Source: an uncultured Lachnospiraceae bacterium (GTDB taxonomy: Bacteria; Bacillota; Clostridia; Lachnospirales; Lachnospiraceae). From it: DNA of 64,000 nt. How positions within the stretch are numbered: the stretch's first letter is position 1; every line of letters starts with the position of its first letter. A model generated the notes under the pieces. It had not been told where the DNA came from and ran no database searches. It saw nothing but the letters and a program-made list of their open reading frames with translations. Shown piece after piece: positions 27,394 to 36,153 of this stretch. The DNA lies in contig CATOOV010000011.1 of the NCBI GenBank assembly GCA_951801955.1, positions 1 to 64,000 of the forward strand. The letters are read 5' to 3'. The translations under genes and the position numbers were made by a program.

Positions 27394-29085
27394 ATGGGAA
27401 AGACAACATCAATTAATCTGGTAGGAAAAGAAGAATTTGAATATATTATGGAAGTATTTGCCAGATGTACCGATGATTATTTATTTTTGTTTGATCTGGA
27501 TAAAGATGAATACAGTATTTCTAAACGGGCGTTGGAAAAGTTTGATTTGCCTGCAAGTCATTTTTCCAATGTCGGGGAAGTGCTGAAAAAGATTATTTAT
27601 CCAGAAGATCTGCCAAGGCTTTTAGAAGATCTTGACAGGCTAGAAAAAGGCATGGGAGAAGAACACAATTTAGAATACCGCTGGGTTGACCGATATGGAA
27701 AGATCGTTTGGATTAGCTGCCGGGGTGTCGTGATTCAGGACAATACGAAGGAAGAAAAGACAAAGATTTTGATTGGCAGGGTGACGGAAATCGGCAGTAA
27801 GCGCAAAGCAGATGATGTGACGGGGCTGTTTGCAGAACGGCAGCTCCAGATTGACTTTCAGGAGATTCAAAAACAGGGAATCCAGAAGAACGGCGTACTG
27901 CTGCGTTTGGGCGTGGATAATTTTAAGGAGATTAATGAGCGGTATGGGATGGATACAGGGGATTCCGTTTTGAAAATGATTGCCCAATGTATGGAGAGGG
28001 TCAGAGGGGGAGACCGTTGTTATAAGTTGTATGGAGATGAGTTTGTACTTTTGATGTACGGGAGGGATCCGCAGAAAGCGAGGAAAAAATACCATCAGAT
28101 CAGGGTTTTGATTGAAGAACAGCGCAAACAGCAGGGGTATCAGAATTTTTATACGATTTCCTGCGGCGTTGTGGCATTTTCTTTTCAGGATATAGAGTTC
28201 GACAGATTGTGCAGTGATTCGGAATTTGCCCTGAGCATGGCAAAAAAGAATGGCAAGAATTGCTCTTATATCTATAAGGAAGCAGACTATGAAGCTTATG
28301 TAAAGAGTATTATGATACAAGAAAAGCTTCGCTATTCCGTCAACCATGATTTTGAAGGGTTTGAGGTATATTATCAGCCCATTGTCTCAGTAGATACCGG
28401 GCAGGTAGTGGGGGCAGAGGCACTGCTGCGCTTTTATTGTGAAGAATATGGAATCCTCTCCCCGGCAGTGTTTATCCCTATTTTGGAAGAAAGTGGACTG
28501 ATTATACCGGTGGGGGAATGGGTTTACCAGACGGCAATGCGCCAGACATTGGAATGGCAGAATCTTTTACAAGGTTTTCGGATCAATATCAACTTGTCTT
28601 TTATCCAGATTTGTAAATCGGACGTGGTCAGCGGGATTATAGCGTCTATTGACGAATTGGGAATCGATCCAAGCACGGTATTGTTTGAATTTACGGAGAG
28701 TGGGATGATTTCATACGATGATTCCGTACAGCGCCTGTTGGATGTGTTAAACAAGAATCAAGTAAAGATTGCATTGGATGATTTTGGAACGGGTTATTCT
28801 TCCCTTGCCTACCTGCAGAATTTAAGGGTAAACCTGCTGAAGCTGGATCGGGGATTTACTTCAAAAGCGGTGACGAACGATTTTAATTATAATTTGATTG
28901 GCCATATCGTCGATATGGCGCACAGCATTGGTATGAAAGTCTGTTTTGAAGGAATTGAGACAGAAGAAGAGCTGCAGAAACTTAAGAAATTAGAGCCAGA
29001 TTACATACAAGGATTTTATTATGGGAAACCGGTAGATCGAGAGAAATTTTATCAGGAAAATTTAAAGCAGTTTAAAACGTCATAA
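27394..29085 (+). CDS. PAS-GGDEF-EAL cyclic-di-GMP protein
   Basis: 563 aa, cytosolic, no membrane segment. Residues ~12-130 form a PAS-fold-3 sensor (YRWVDRYGKIVWISCRG). Residues ~135-285 form a GGDEF domain whose active-site loop reads LYGDEFVLL, with Tyr in place of the first Gly, so cyclase activity is doubtful. Residues ~305-560 form an EAL domain with its catalytic set intact: EALLRF, ININLS, FEFTES, DDFGTGYSSL, LKLDRGF, FEGIETEEE and QGFYYGKP. Best read as a c-di-GMP phosphodiesterase, with the GGDEF part perhaps binding GTP allosterically (inference). It is monocistronic, ending at a strong bidirectional terminator. Confidence 0.9.
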   Translation: MGKTTSINLVGKEEFEYIMEVFARCTDDYLFLFDLDKDEYSISKRALEKFDLPASHFSNVGEVLKKIIYPEDLPRLLEDLDRLEKGMGEEHNLEYRWVDRYGKIVWISCRGVVIQDNTKEEKTKILIGRVTEIGSKRKADDVTGLFAERQLQIDFQEIQKQGIQKNGVLLRLGVDNFKEINERYGMDTGDSVLKMIAQCMERVRGGDRCYKLYGDEFVLLMYGRDPQKARKKYHQIRVLIEEQRKQQGYQNFYTISCGVVAFSFQDIEFDRLCSDSEFALSMAKKNGKNCSYIYKEADYEAYVKSIMIQEKLRYSVNHDFEGFEVYYQPIVSVDTGQVVGAEALLRFYCEEYGILSPAVFIPILEESGLIIPVGEWVYQTAMRQTLEWQNLLQGFRININLSFIQICKSDVVSGIIASIDELGIDPSTVLFEFTESGMISYDDSVQRLLDVLNKNQVKIALDDFGTGYSSLAYLQNLRVNLLKLDRGFTSKAVTNDFNYNLIGHIVDMAHSIGMKVCFEGIETEEELQKLKKLEPDYIQGFYYGKPVDREKFYQENLKQFKTS

Positions 29086-29103
29086 AGAATGTTGCTATGT
29101 CGC

Positions 29104-29152
29104 AAGGTATAACTTTTATTTCATATCTGGAATAAAAGTTATACCTTTTTTT
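29104..29152. terminator. Bidirectional terminator
   Basis: A perfect 17-bp stem (AAGGTATAACTTTTATT and its complement) with a 10-base loop, T-rich on the + side, between two convergent genes. Confidence 0.88.
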
Positions 29153-29275
29153 CCTCTTATAGGAAATTTTGTAAAATTTCCTATAAGAGGAAAAACCCTC
29201 TGGGCAGGGTGCGCACGCGTGCGAAGAAAAGATGTCACTGCATGACCGCACTTGGTGCGGCAAAGTGTGCAAACC
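29148..29275 (+). repeat. R1 repeat, copy B
   Basis: A ~20-bp hairpin (CCTCTTATAGGAAATTTT and its complement, loop GTA), then CCCTCTGGGCAGGGTGCGCA, the palindrome GCACGCGTGC, and GGTGCGGCAAAGTGTGC. It sits between the convergent GGDEF-EAL and reductase genes. Confidence 0.8.
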
Positions 29276-29342
29276 CATCCCAATAATGGGGGATAGGTAG
29301 GCTTGCCCACTTTGTTTTGGTTCTCTCTGTCCAAAAATATAG

Positions 29343-30881
29343 TTATTTCGTATATTTGTCTGCAATTTCCATAAATTTATCATGATGTTCCAGGATGAAT
29401 TGGTCATATGTCATATTTTGGGAGGCAACCTCTTTTCCAAGTTCAACCAGGAATTCTGGAATTTCAGATTCCTGCATAACACCTAAATCGCCGCCAAAAT
29501 TTTCTTCTCCTTGGAATTCGCAGCCGTTTTCGTAAACTGCAAACGCGGGTTTAGGTCCTTCTGGAGTCTGTTTTACGCCGCCCCGGAAGCCCAAAGGCGC
29601 GATCTGGTGTGCAGAACAAGAAGAAGGACAGCCGGAAATATGGATTTGGGGAAGCGTTCCATCTGGAAAATTTTCTTTTTGCACTCTCTCTACACAGGCA
29701 TGGAGCAGGCTCTGGGAATCCCTGGCGCCTACTTGGCAGATGGAAGCTCCAATGCAGGCGATGGAGGCTTCAAAGGTATTTTTTGCGCTGTCTTGTGTTA
29801 TTTCCAGGATTTTTTGTGCCTCTGAGGCAGTGAGGTTGATGATATACATTCCTTCATCGGGAGACAGGCGCACCAGCACATCCTCCATTGGAAGGATTGT
29901 ATCATACAGCCTGCGGAAAAATTCTGGTTTGGGGCTGCCTCCAACCGGATGGTAAGAAACGGCATAAAGCCCAGCCTGTTTTTGTGAAATCACTCTGGGA
30001 TTGTCCAAAGTATTGCCATCGCCCTGTTTGGTAATTTCTTTGGATGAAATAGAAAGATCCAGGTTTTCTTCTGTAAGTACCTTGTCCAATTTTTCCTGGT
30101 AAGCTTTGATATATCCTTCTGTTCCCAATGTTTCTTGCATAAAACGGGTACGTGCTGCTGCACGGTTTTCATAGTTGCCGTGTGCAAGGAACGTATCAAC
30201 CATTGCTTTGATGTAGTAAAGGATCTTAGATGGCTCAATATCGGAAGCTACCAATGCGCCCATGCGCGGGCTGCGCCCAAGACCGCCGGCACTGTAGACG
30301 TCAAATTTTCCGTTTTCCTTTGCCACAAATCCCAAATCACGGAAGGTAGCATGGGTAACGTTTTCTTTGCTGTTGGAGAAACAGACTTTTAATTTCCGTG
30401 GAAGTTTTACTTTTTTGATAAAACCTAACAGATAATCTGCCGCTTCCTTTGCATAGGGGAGAACGTCAAAATATTCTCCCTGCTGGACGCCGGAAAGAGG
30501 GGAACACATTACGTTCCGAGGAAAATCGCCGCCGCCTCCCCTGGTGATAATTTCATGGTCAAAGGCTTCTTCCACAAGTGCACATACTTGATCTGCGGAC
30601 AGGTTGTGAAGCTGGAGGCTTTGGCAGGTTGTGATATGGGCAAGGGAAATATCATATTTTTCAATGCTTTCTGCAATAAAGAGCAATTGTTCTTTGGTAA
30701 CTTCCCCTCCAGATAGACGCAGCCGGAGCATACTTGCATTGCCCCCTCTTTGGGCATAACTGCCGAATCCGCCGGAAAAGCCTTTGTACTGTGCCACATT
30801 AATTTCTTTGTTGTAAAATTTTTCAGTCATTTCGTGAAATTCCTTTAAATCTCCACGAAATTCTGCTGCATGATTTCTCAT
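29343..30881 (-). CDS. Siroheme-dependent nitrite/sulfite reductase
   Basis: 512 aa, cytosolic. Two ferredoxin-like plus siroheme/4Fe-4S repeats of the NirA/CysI family. The cluster and siroheme cysteines are present near the C-terminus: CIGASIC (C-x5-C) and, downstream, HISGCPSSCSAHQ (C-x3-C). The start is well placed after GAGGAAG. Six-electron reduction of nitrite to ammonia or sulfite to sulfide cannot be told apart from these motifs. The divergent LysR-type gene and the inverted repeat between them suggest substrate- or nutrient-dependent control, as for assimilatory enzymes. Confidence 0.88.
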   Translation of the reverse strand: MRNHAAEFRGDLKEFHEMTEKFYNKEINVAQYKGFSGGFGSYAQRGGNASMLRLRLSGGEVTKEQLLFIAESIEKYDISLAHITTCQSLQLHNLSADQVCALVEEAFDHEIITRGGGGDFPRNVMCSPLSGVQQGEYFDVLPYAKEAADYLLGFIKKVKLPRKLKVCFSNSKENVTHATFRDLGFVAKENGKFDVYSAGGLGRSPRMGALVASDIEPSKILYYIKAMVDTFLAHGNYENRAAARTRFMQETLGTEGYIKAYQEKLDKVLTEENLDLSISSKEITKQGDGNTLDNPRVISQKQAGLYAVSYHPVGGSPKPEFFRRLYDTILPMEDVLVRLSPDEGMYIINLTASEAQKILEITQDSAKNTFEASIACIGASICQVGARDSQSLLHACVERVQKENFPDGTLPQIHISGCPSSCSAHQIAPLGFRGGVKQTPEGPKPAFAVYENGCEFQGEENFGGDLGVMQESEIPEFLVELGKEVASQNMTYDQFILEHHDKFMEIADKYTK

Positions 30882-30951
30882 GGTGACTTCCTCCTGATAA
30901 AATATATTGGTATTGAGTGTTTTAGAAGATGTATGTTAAAAGTATTTCTGA

Positions 30952-30984
30952 TATTGTTCACGATATTCTATCTTGTGAACAATA
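30952..30984. promoter_or_regulatory. Operator-like inverted repeat between reductase and LysR genes
   Basis: Perfect 10-bp arms TATTGTTCAC (30952-30961) and GTGAACAATA (30975-30984) separated by 13 bases, about 70 bases upstream of the reductase start and 135 from the regulator start. Probably a LysR-type or other regulator binding site. Confidence 0.6.
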
Positions 30985-31118
30985 ATATTTTACCAGATTT
31001 TACATATAAAAGGAAATTATAAATATTTATAAAACGATAAAATTATGTTATAGTTATACGGTGTACCAGTTACAAATTATGATTTGACTATATGGTTGGA
31101 AATGATAAGGAGAACGTT

Positions 31119-32012
31119 ATGCTTGACAGCCGAATTTACACATTTCTGGAGGTCTGTAAAACTTTGAATTACACCAGGGCGTCTGCGAATCTGCATATTA
31201 CACAGCCGGCAGTTACCCAGCATATCCGATATTTGGAAGAGTTATACCAAGTTCCTTTGGTGGCAGTTCGAGGGAAAAAAATATATCTGACAGAACAGGG
31301 AAAACTTTTGGAGCGCCTGGCGGCGTCTATGTGTGCAGACGAACTGCATATTCAGAAGGCATTGAAAAACAGTCTCTGCCAAAAAGAAAAACTGGTTCTG
31401 GGCGCGACCCTGACTGTGGGAGAATTTGTAATTCCCGCCGTATTGGGACGGTATCTTGAGGATTATCCAGATACCGATATTTCTGTCACGGTAAAAAATA
31501 CGGAAAACCTGCTGGAAATGCTGGAAGCAGGAGAGATTGAGTTTGCAGTCGTGGAGGGGAGATTTGACAAAAGCGCTTATTCCTACCGTTTAATTTCCAG
31601 AGAGAATTATATTGGAATTTGTGGCAGGAGTTTTTATCAGCAACAATGCATGACGGGGAACTTTCCCATGGAAGCGCTGTTTCAAAGCCGTCTCATTGTC
31701 CGGGAAAAAGGTTCTGGGACCAGGGGGATTTTGGAACAGTTTTTGCAGACCCACAACCAATCCTTGGATAAATTTAAAAACCGGATTGAAGTGTCGAATA
31801 TGGGAGCAATCCGAAAATTGGTAGCCCAAAACTGTGGCATCAGTTTTCTGTATGAGGCGGTAGTGGAACAGGAATTGGAGACAGGGGTTTTGTACCAGAT
31901 TCCAGTGGAGGGTTTCCAGATTCAGCGGGAATTTAATTTTGTGTATTTGAAAAACAGTATTTTTGGCGAAAAATATGATACAATATGCAGGTATTTTGAG
32001 AAATGGAGATGA
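31119..32012 (+). CDS. LysR-family transcriptional regulator
   Basis: 297 aa from the ATG at 31119 (ATAAGGAG upstream). N-terminal winged helix-turn-helix: RIYTFLEVCKTLNYTRASAN and LHITQPAVTQHIRYLEELY. The effector domain (residues ~90-295) resembles CysL/CbbR-type regulators (LVLGATLTVGEFVIPAVLG, GSGTRGILEQFL). It is divergent from the siroheme reductase, the classic arrangement for a LysR regulator and its target. A Cof-type phosphatase gene begins 4 bases after its stop. Confidence 0.9.
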   Translation: MLDSRIYTFLEVCKTLNYTRASANLHITQPAVTQHIRYLEELYQVPLVAVRGKKIYLTEQGKLLERLAASMCADELHIQKALKNSLCQKEKLVLGATLTVGEFVIPAVLGRYLEDYPDTDISVTVKNTENLLEMLEAGEIEFAVVEGRFDKSAYSYRLISRENYIGICGRSFYQQQCMTGNFPMEALFQSRLIVREKGSGTRGILEQFLQTHNQSLDKFKNRIEVSNMGAIRKLVAQNCGISFLYEAVVEQELETGVLYQIPVEGFQIQREFNFVYLKNSIFGEKYDTICRYFEKWR

Positions 32013-32016
32013 AGAG

Positions 32017-32808
32017 ATGAGAAAAGCAATATTTTTTGATATTGACGGAACGATTTGGGATGAAAAGCAGAACATTCCAGACAGTACAAGAGAAGCATTC
32101 CGAAAAATGAAGGAACAGGGACACTATTTATTTATCAGCAGCGGAAGGACAAGGGTGTTTATTCCAGATGAGGCATTGATGCCTTTGGGGTTTGACGGTA
32201 TTTTAGCTGGATGCGGCACCTATGGGGAGTTTCAGGGAGAAGTGAAATTTTATCACAAAATTTCTCTGGAGGATATTCAACGAGCCAATGCATTTTTGCG
32301 GAACCTCGATGCTGCATATATTTTGGAAGGAAGGCATTTTTTGTATTTGGATGCAGAGCGTTTTCCAAAAGACTCACCTTTTCCACAGGAGCTGAAAGGG
32401 GCTTTGGGGGAAAAAGTAATCCGGGTTTCTGGAAATGAGGGCTGCCTTGAAGTCAGCAAGTTTTGTGTAAACTATTTAGAAGAGGACAAAAAGCAAAAAG
32501 AGCTGGAACGGGTTTTAGGGCAAGAGTATACCGTGATCCACAGGGGAGGGAACTTTATGGAGATTGTGCCAAAAGGCTTCCATAAAGCCACCGGGATCCA
32601 GGAGATTTGCCGGATACTTGGGATTTCTCATACAGATACCTATTCCTTCGGAGACAGTACCAATGATTTGGACATGCTGGAATACACGGCACATTCTGTT
32701 GCAATGGGGGATGGGATGCAGCAGGCGAAGGATGCGGCGGAATATGTGACGGCGCCCTTGTGGGAAGATGGCGTTTACCAGGCTTGCAAACATTATGGAT
32801 TGATTTGA
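32017..32808 (+). CDS. Cof-type HAD phosphatase
   Basis: 263 aa from the ATG at 32017. HAD motif I FFDIDGTIWDEKQ, motif II SSGRTR, a large C2B cap (residues ~85-185), motif III Lys in KGFHKATGIQEI, motif IV FGDSTNDLDMLEY. Cof-type enzymes hydrolyse sugar phosphates, FMN or nucleotide phosphates; the substrate is not predictable. Translationally close to the LysR gene. Confidence 0.88.
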   Translation: MRKAIFFDIDGTIWDEKQNIPDSTREAFRKMKEQGHYLFISSGRTRVFIPDEALMPLGFDGILAGCGTYGEFQGEVKFYHKISLEDIQRANAFLRNLDAAYILEGRHFLYLDAERFPKDSPFPQELKGALGEKVIRVSGNEGCLEVSKFCVNYLEEDKKQKELERVLGQEYTVIHRGGNFMEIVPKGFHKATGIQEICRILGISHTDTYSFGDSTNDLDMLEYTAHSVAMGDGMQQAKDAAEYVTAPLWEDGVYQACKHYGLI

Positions 32809-32847
32809 TTTTAATACATAATTCTTTTTATTTGCGGCAGTATAATA

Positions 32848-32966
32848 TTGTTACTCCAGGGGTGAAACACCGACGTGGCAAAACTTTGAGAAAATCAAAT
32901 ACTCAGCAGCGAACCAGACATTAATCCAATGCCCTAATGTAAAGTTCAACGAGACATTACATGAGT
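32848..32966. repeat. Degenerate R2-like repeat
   Basis: The left end TTACTCCAGGGGTGAAACAC-CGACG matches the R2 terminal repeat at about 20 of 25 positions, and the right end finishes in GAGTAA, like R2. The interior is unrelated. It lies immediately upstream of the dehydrogenase ribosome site. Confidence 0.4.
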
Positions 32967-32985
32967 AAAATATAGGAGGTTTGTA

Positions 32986-33753
32986 ATGAAAAATATTGCG
33001 ATTGTGACAGGTGCGAGCAGCGGCCTTGGAAGGGAATTTGTTAAATTGTTGCTAAAGGAAAAATCTTTAGATGAAATTTGGGCAATTGCCAGAGAGGAAA
33101 AAAAGCTGCAAAAATTTCAGAAAAAATTTGGCGAAAAGGTAAAAATTTTTGCCATTGATCTTTCCAATTTAGATTCTATTATTGAGTTTGGAAAGATGGT
33201 CATTCGAAAAAAGCCCAATATCAGATACCTGGTCAATAATGCAGGCTATGCAAAATTTTGTTCCTATTCCGATTTGACAGTGCGTGAGACGATAAATATG
33301 GTTGATGTAAACTGCAGCGCGCCTATTGCAATGACATTGGTATCCCTGCCTTATATGAAAAAGGGAAGCCATATTTTAAATATTTCTTCCCAGGCTTCTT
33401 TTCAGCCCCTTCCCTATCTGAACGTGTATAGTTCCACAAAAGCTTTTTTGAGGAATTATACGCGGGCGCTCAATGTGGAATTGAAACGGAAAGGGGTGAG
33501 CGCAACGGCAGTATGCCCAGGCTGGATGAGTACCAGGCTGTATGAACGGGCAAAGATAGGGGCGCAAAAGACAGTAAATAATTTTTCGGGAATGGTTTCC
33601 CCAGATAAGGTGGCAAAAAAAGCCCTGCAGGATGCCAGGAGCAGCAAAGATATGTCTGTCTATGGGGGGTATACCAAGGCATCGCATCTTGCCGCGAAAG
33701 TGCTGCCACAGAAAATAATGATGAAATTGTGGAAGATACAGCAAAGATTCTGA
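32986..33753 (+). CDS. Short-chain dehydrogenase/reductase
   Basis: 255 aa classical SDR. NAD(P)-binding VTGASSGLGREF (~residues 7-18), NNAGYAKF, catalytic Ser in ISSQAS and Tyr-x3-Lys in YSSTK. A PGWMSTR segment follows as in DltE/YqjQ-like members. The basic C-terminal ~40 residues (KVLPQKIMMKLWKIQQRF) could associate with the membrane. Substrate unknown. It precedes the ABC exporter pair by 114 bases, but no functional link is evident. Confidence 0.88.
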   Translation: MKNIAIVTGASSGLGREFVKLLLKEKSLDEIWAIAREEKKLQKFQKKFGEKVKIFAIDLSNLDSIIEFGKMVIRKKPNIRYLVNNAGYAKFCSYSDLTVRETINMVDVNCSAPIAMTLVSLPYMKKGSHILNISSQASFQPLPYLNVYSSTKAFLRNYTRALNVELKRKGVSATAVCPGWMSTRLYERAKIGAQKTVNNFSGMVSPDKVAKKALQDARSSKDMSVYGGYTKASHLAAKVLPQKIMMKLWKIQQRF

Positions 33754-33867
33754 TACAGTTTGTTTATAAATATTTTAGAAAGTTTAAGAATTGGAACATT
33801 GACAAATATTGGGAAAAGGAATAGTATTGACTGCAAAACGAAAAAACAGGGAACAAAGGAGAGAGAA

Positions 33868-36153
33868 ATGGGAAAAATATTGAAGTACCTGGGCGAACAC
33901 AAATCAGCAGTATTTGCCATTTTCTTACTGTTAATCGTGCAGGCGTACTGTGATTTGTCACTGCCCCAGTATATGTCTGATATTGTAGATATTGGCATTC
34001 AGCAGAGCGGGATAGAATATGCTGTACCAGATGAGATGAGAAAGGAGACATTAGAAAATCTCTGTCTTTTTTTGTCAAACGAAGATGCAGGGACGCTGAA
34101 AGCTTCCTATCAGGAGAGTTCCGAAGGAACCTATAAATTAAAAGTTCAAAGCAGAGAAGAAATGCAAGGGCTGGAAGAACTTTTGGGTATGCCTATGGTT
34201 GTCATGTCTTCCATGGCACAGGAGCAGGGAATGGATTTGGACACCATAAAGGCGCTTTTGGACAGTGGGCAAATGACAACAGAGCAAATTCTCCAGAAGG
34301 AAGAAGAAGCAAGGGAAAACATGGGGGATATGGGCGATTCCATTATCTCCCAGCGTGCAAGGCTGGTAGTCAGACAAGAGTATGAAGCTTTGGGGTATCA
34401 TATGGAGGATTATCAGAATCACTATATGCTGTGTACTGGCGGAAAAATGCTTGCCATGTCAGTGGTAATGATGCTTGCCTCCATTTTGGTAGGGCTCCTT
34501 GCGTCCAGGGTGTCTGCAAAATTGGGTATGGATCTTAGGGGCAGGGTGTTTAAAAAAGTGGTCGGTTTTTCCAACAATGAGATCGAACAGTTTTCCACAG
34601 CTTCGCTGATTACAAGGAGTACCAACGATATCCAGCAGATACAGATGGTTGCCGTCCTCTTGCTGCGTATGATTATGTATGCGCCTATTATTGGGATTGG
34701 GGGCGTGCTTAAGGTGGCAGGGACCAAGACAGGAATGGGCTGGATTATTGGCGTTGCAGTAGGAAGCATTATTCTTTTGGTGGGCGTGCTGATGTCTGTG
34801 ACAATGCCGAAATTTAAAAAAATGCAGACCTTGGTGGACCGGCTTAATTTAGTTTCTAGGGAGATTTTGACAGGTGTTTCTGTCATACGTGCATTTTCCA
34901 GGGAAAAATTTGAGGAAAAACGATTTGAAGGCGCCAATCGGGATCTGATGAAAACCCAGCTTTTTACCAGCCGGGTAATGTCTATGATGATGCCGGCAAT
35001 GATGCTGATTATGAATGCTATTACGGTTATGATTGTTTGGTTTGGCGCCCAGGGCGTAGATTTAGGAAATCTCCAGGTAGGTGATATGATGGCATTTATC
35101 ACATATACCATGCAGATTGTTATGGCATTTTTGATGATTACGATGGTGTCTGTGATGCTGCCCCGCGCTGGCGTAGCGGCAAACCGTATTGAGGAGGTAA
35201 TACAGACAAAAGAAACGATCTGCGACCCGTCAAATCCTGTGGAAAATCTTGAGGATCAGTGGAAGGGAGAAGTGGCATTTGAGGATGTATCTTTCCGGTA
35301 TCCAGGTGCCCAGGAGGATGCCGTCTGCCATATTTCTTTTACTGCAAAACCAGGAAAGACCACGGCGATTATCGGAAGTACTGGGTGCGGGAAGTCTACG
35401 GTTTTAAATTTAATTCCGAGATTTTACGATGTGACGGCAGGAAAGATTACCATGGACGGCGTGGATATTCGCAAAATGAGCCAGAAGAAACTCCGTGACT
35501 TGATTGGGTATGTACCACAGAAGGGAATGCTGTTTTCCGGGACGATCGCTTCCAATATCCAGTTTGCTGGAAACGTCACAGAAGCGCAGATGGAGGAAGC
35601 AGCAGAGATTGCCCAGGCAAAAGCGTTTATCAGTGAGAAAGAAGAACAGTTTGAGAGTCCGATTTCCCAGGGAGGCACCAATGTGTCTGGCGGTCAGAAA
35701 CAGCGCCTTTCCATCGCCAGGGCAATTGCAAAAAATCCCAAGGTATTTCTCTTTGACGACAGTTTTTCTGCATTGGATTATAAGACGGATGTGGTCTTAA
35801 GAAAGGCATTGCAGGAAAAAACGGGTAATTCTTCTGTGATTATTGTGGCACAGCGGATTAGTACGATTTTACATGCAGACCAGATCATTGTTTTGGAAGA
35901 CGGTCGGATTGCAGGGAAAGGAACCCATGAGGAGTTGATGGATACCTGTGAGACTTATCAGGAAATTGCAAAGTCCCAGCTTTCTGAACAGGAATTAAAA
36001 ACAAGTACTCGAAAGGATCCAAAAGATGGGGGAAATCAGGAGGAAGCAGGGCAGGAATGGAGAGCAAATCCTCCAAAGGATGCAAAAGGGTTTCAAAAAC
36101 AGGGAGAAATTCCAAAGGGACAGGAGAAAGCCGACAGAGGAGGTGCAGACTGA
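33868..36153 (+). CDS. ABC exporter half-transporter with degenerate ATP site
   Basis: 761 aa from the ATG at 33868 (AAAGGAG upstream; the longer in-frame start lacks one). Type IV exporter: six membrane helices then an ABC domain. A ~130-residue acidic insertion lies between the first two helices (~55-185), which lengthens the extracellular region. ATPase motifs: Walker A GSTGCGKST, signature VSGGQKQR, Walker B FLFDDSFSALD, where the catalytic Glu is Asp. That substitution marks the degenerate site of a heterodimer. A ~55-residue charged tail is unique to this subunit. Stop and next start overlap (TGATG). Lipid, peptide or drug export cannot be told apart. Confidence 0.9.
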   Translation: MGKILKYLGEHKSAVFAIFLLLIVQAYCDLSLPQYMSDIVDIGIQQSGIEYAVPDEMRKETLENLCLFLSNEDAGTLKASYQESSEGTYKLKVQSREEMQGLEELLGMPMVVMSSMAQEQGMDLDTIKALLDSGQMTTEQILQKEEEARENMGDMGDSIISQRARLVVRQEYEALGYHMEDYQNHYMLCTGGKMLAMSVVMMLASILVGLLASRVSAKLGMDLRGRVFKKVVGFSNNEIEQFSTASLITRSTNDIQQIQMVAVLLLRMIMYAPIIGIGGVLKVAGTKTGMGWIIGVAVGSIILLVGVLMSVTMPKFKKMQTLVDRLNLVSREILTGVSVIRAFSREKFEEKRFEGANRDLMKTQLFTSRVMSMMMPAMMLIMNAITVMIVWFGAQGVDLGNLQVGDMMAFITYTMQIVMAFLMITMVSVMLPRAGVAANRIEEVIQTKETICDPSNPVENLEDQWKGEVAFEDVSFRYPGAQEDAVCHISFTAKPGKTTAIIGSTGCGKSTVLNLIPRFYDVTAGKITMDGVDIRKMSQKKLRDLIGYVPQKGMLFSGTIASNIQFAGNVTEAQMEEAAEIAQAKAFISEKEEQFESPISQGGTNVSGGQKQRLSIARAIAKNPKVFLFDDSFSALDYKTDVVLRKALQEKTGNSSVIIVAQRISTILHADQIIVLEDGRIAGKGTHEELMDTCETYQEIAKSQLSEQELKTSTRKDPKDGGNQEEAGQEWRANPPKDAKGFQKQGEIPKGQEKADRGGAD

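Noticed and set aside
36057..36152. Longer start for the second exporter subunit inside the first gene
   Set aside because: The ATG at 36153 follows GGAGG and overlaps the preceding stop; the extra 32 residues are out of keeping with exporter N-termini.
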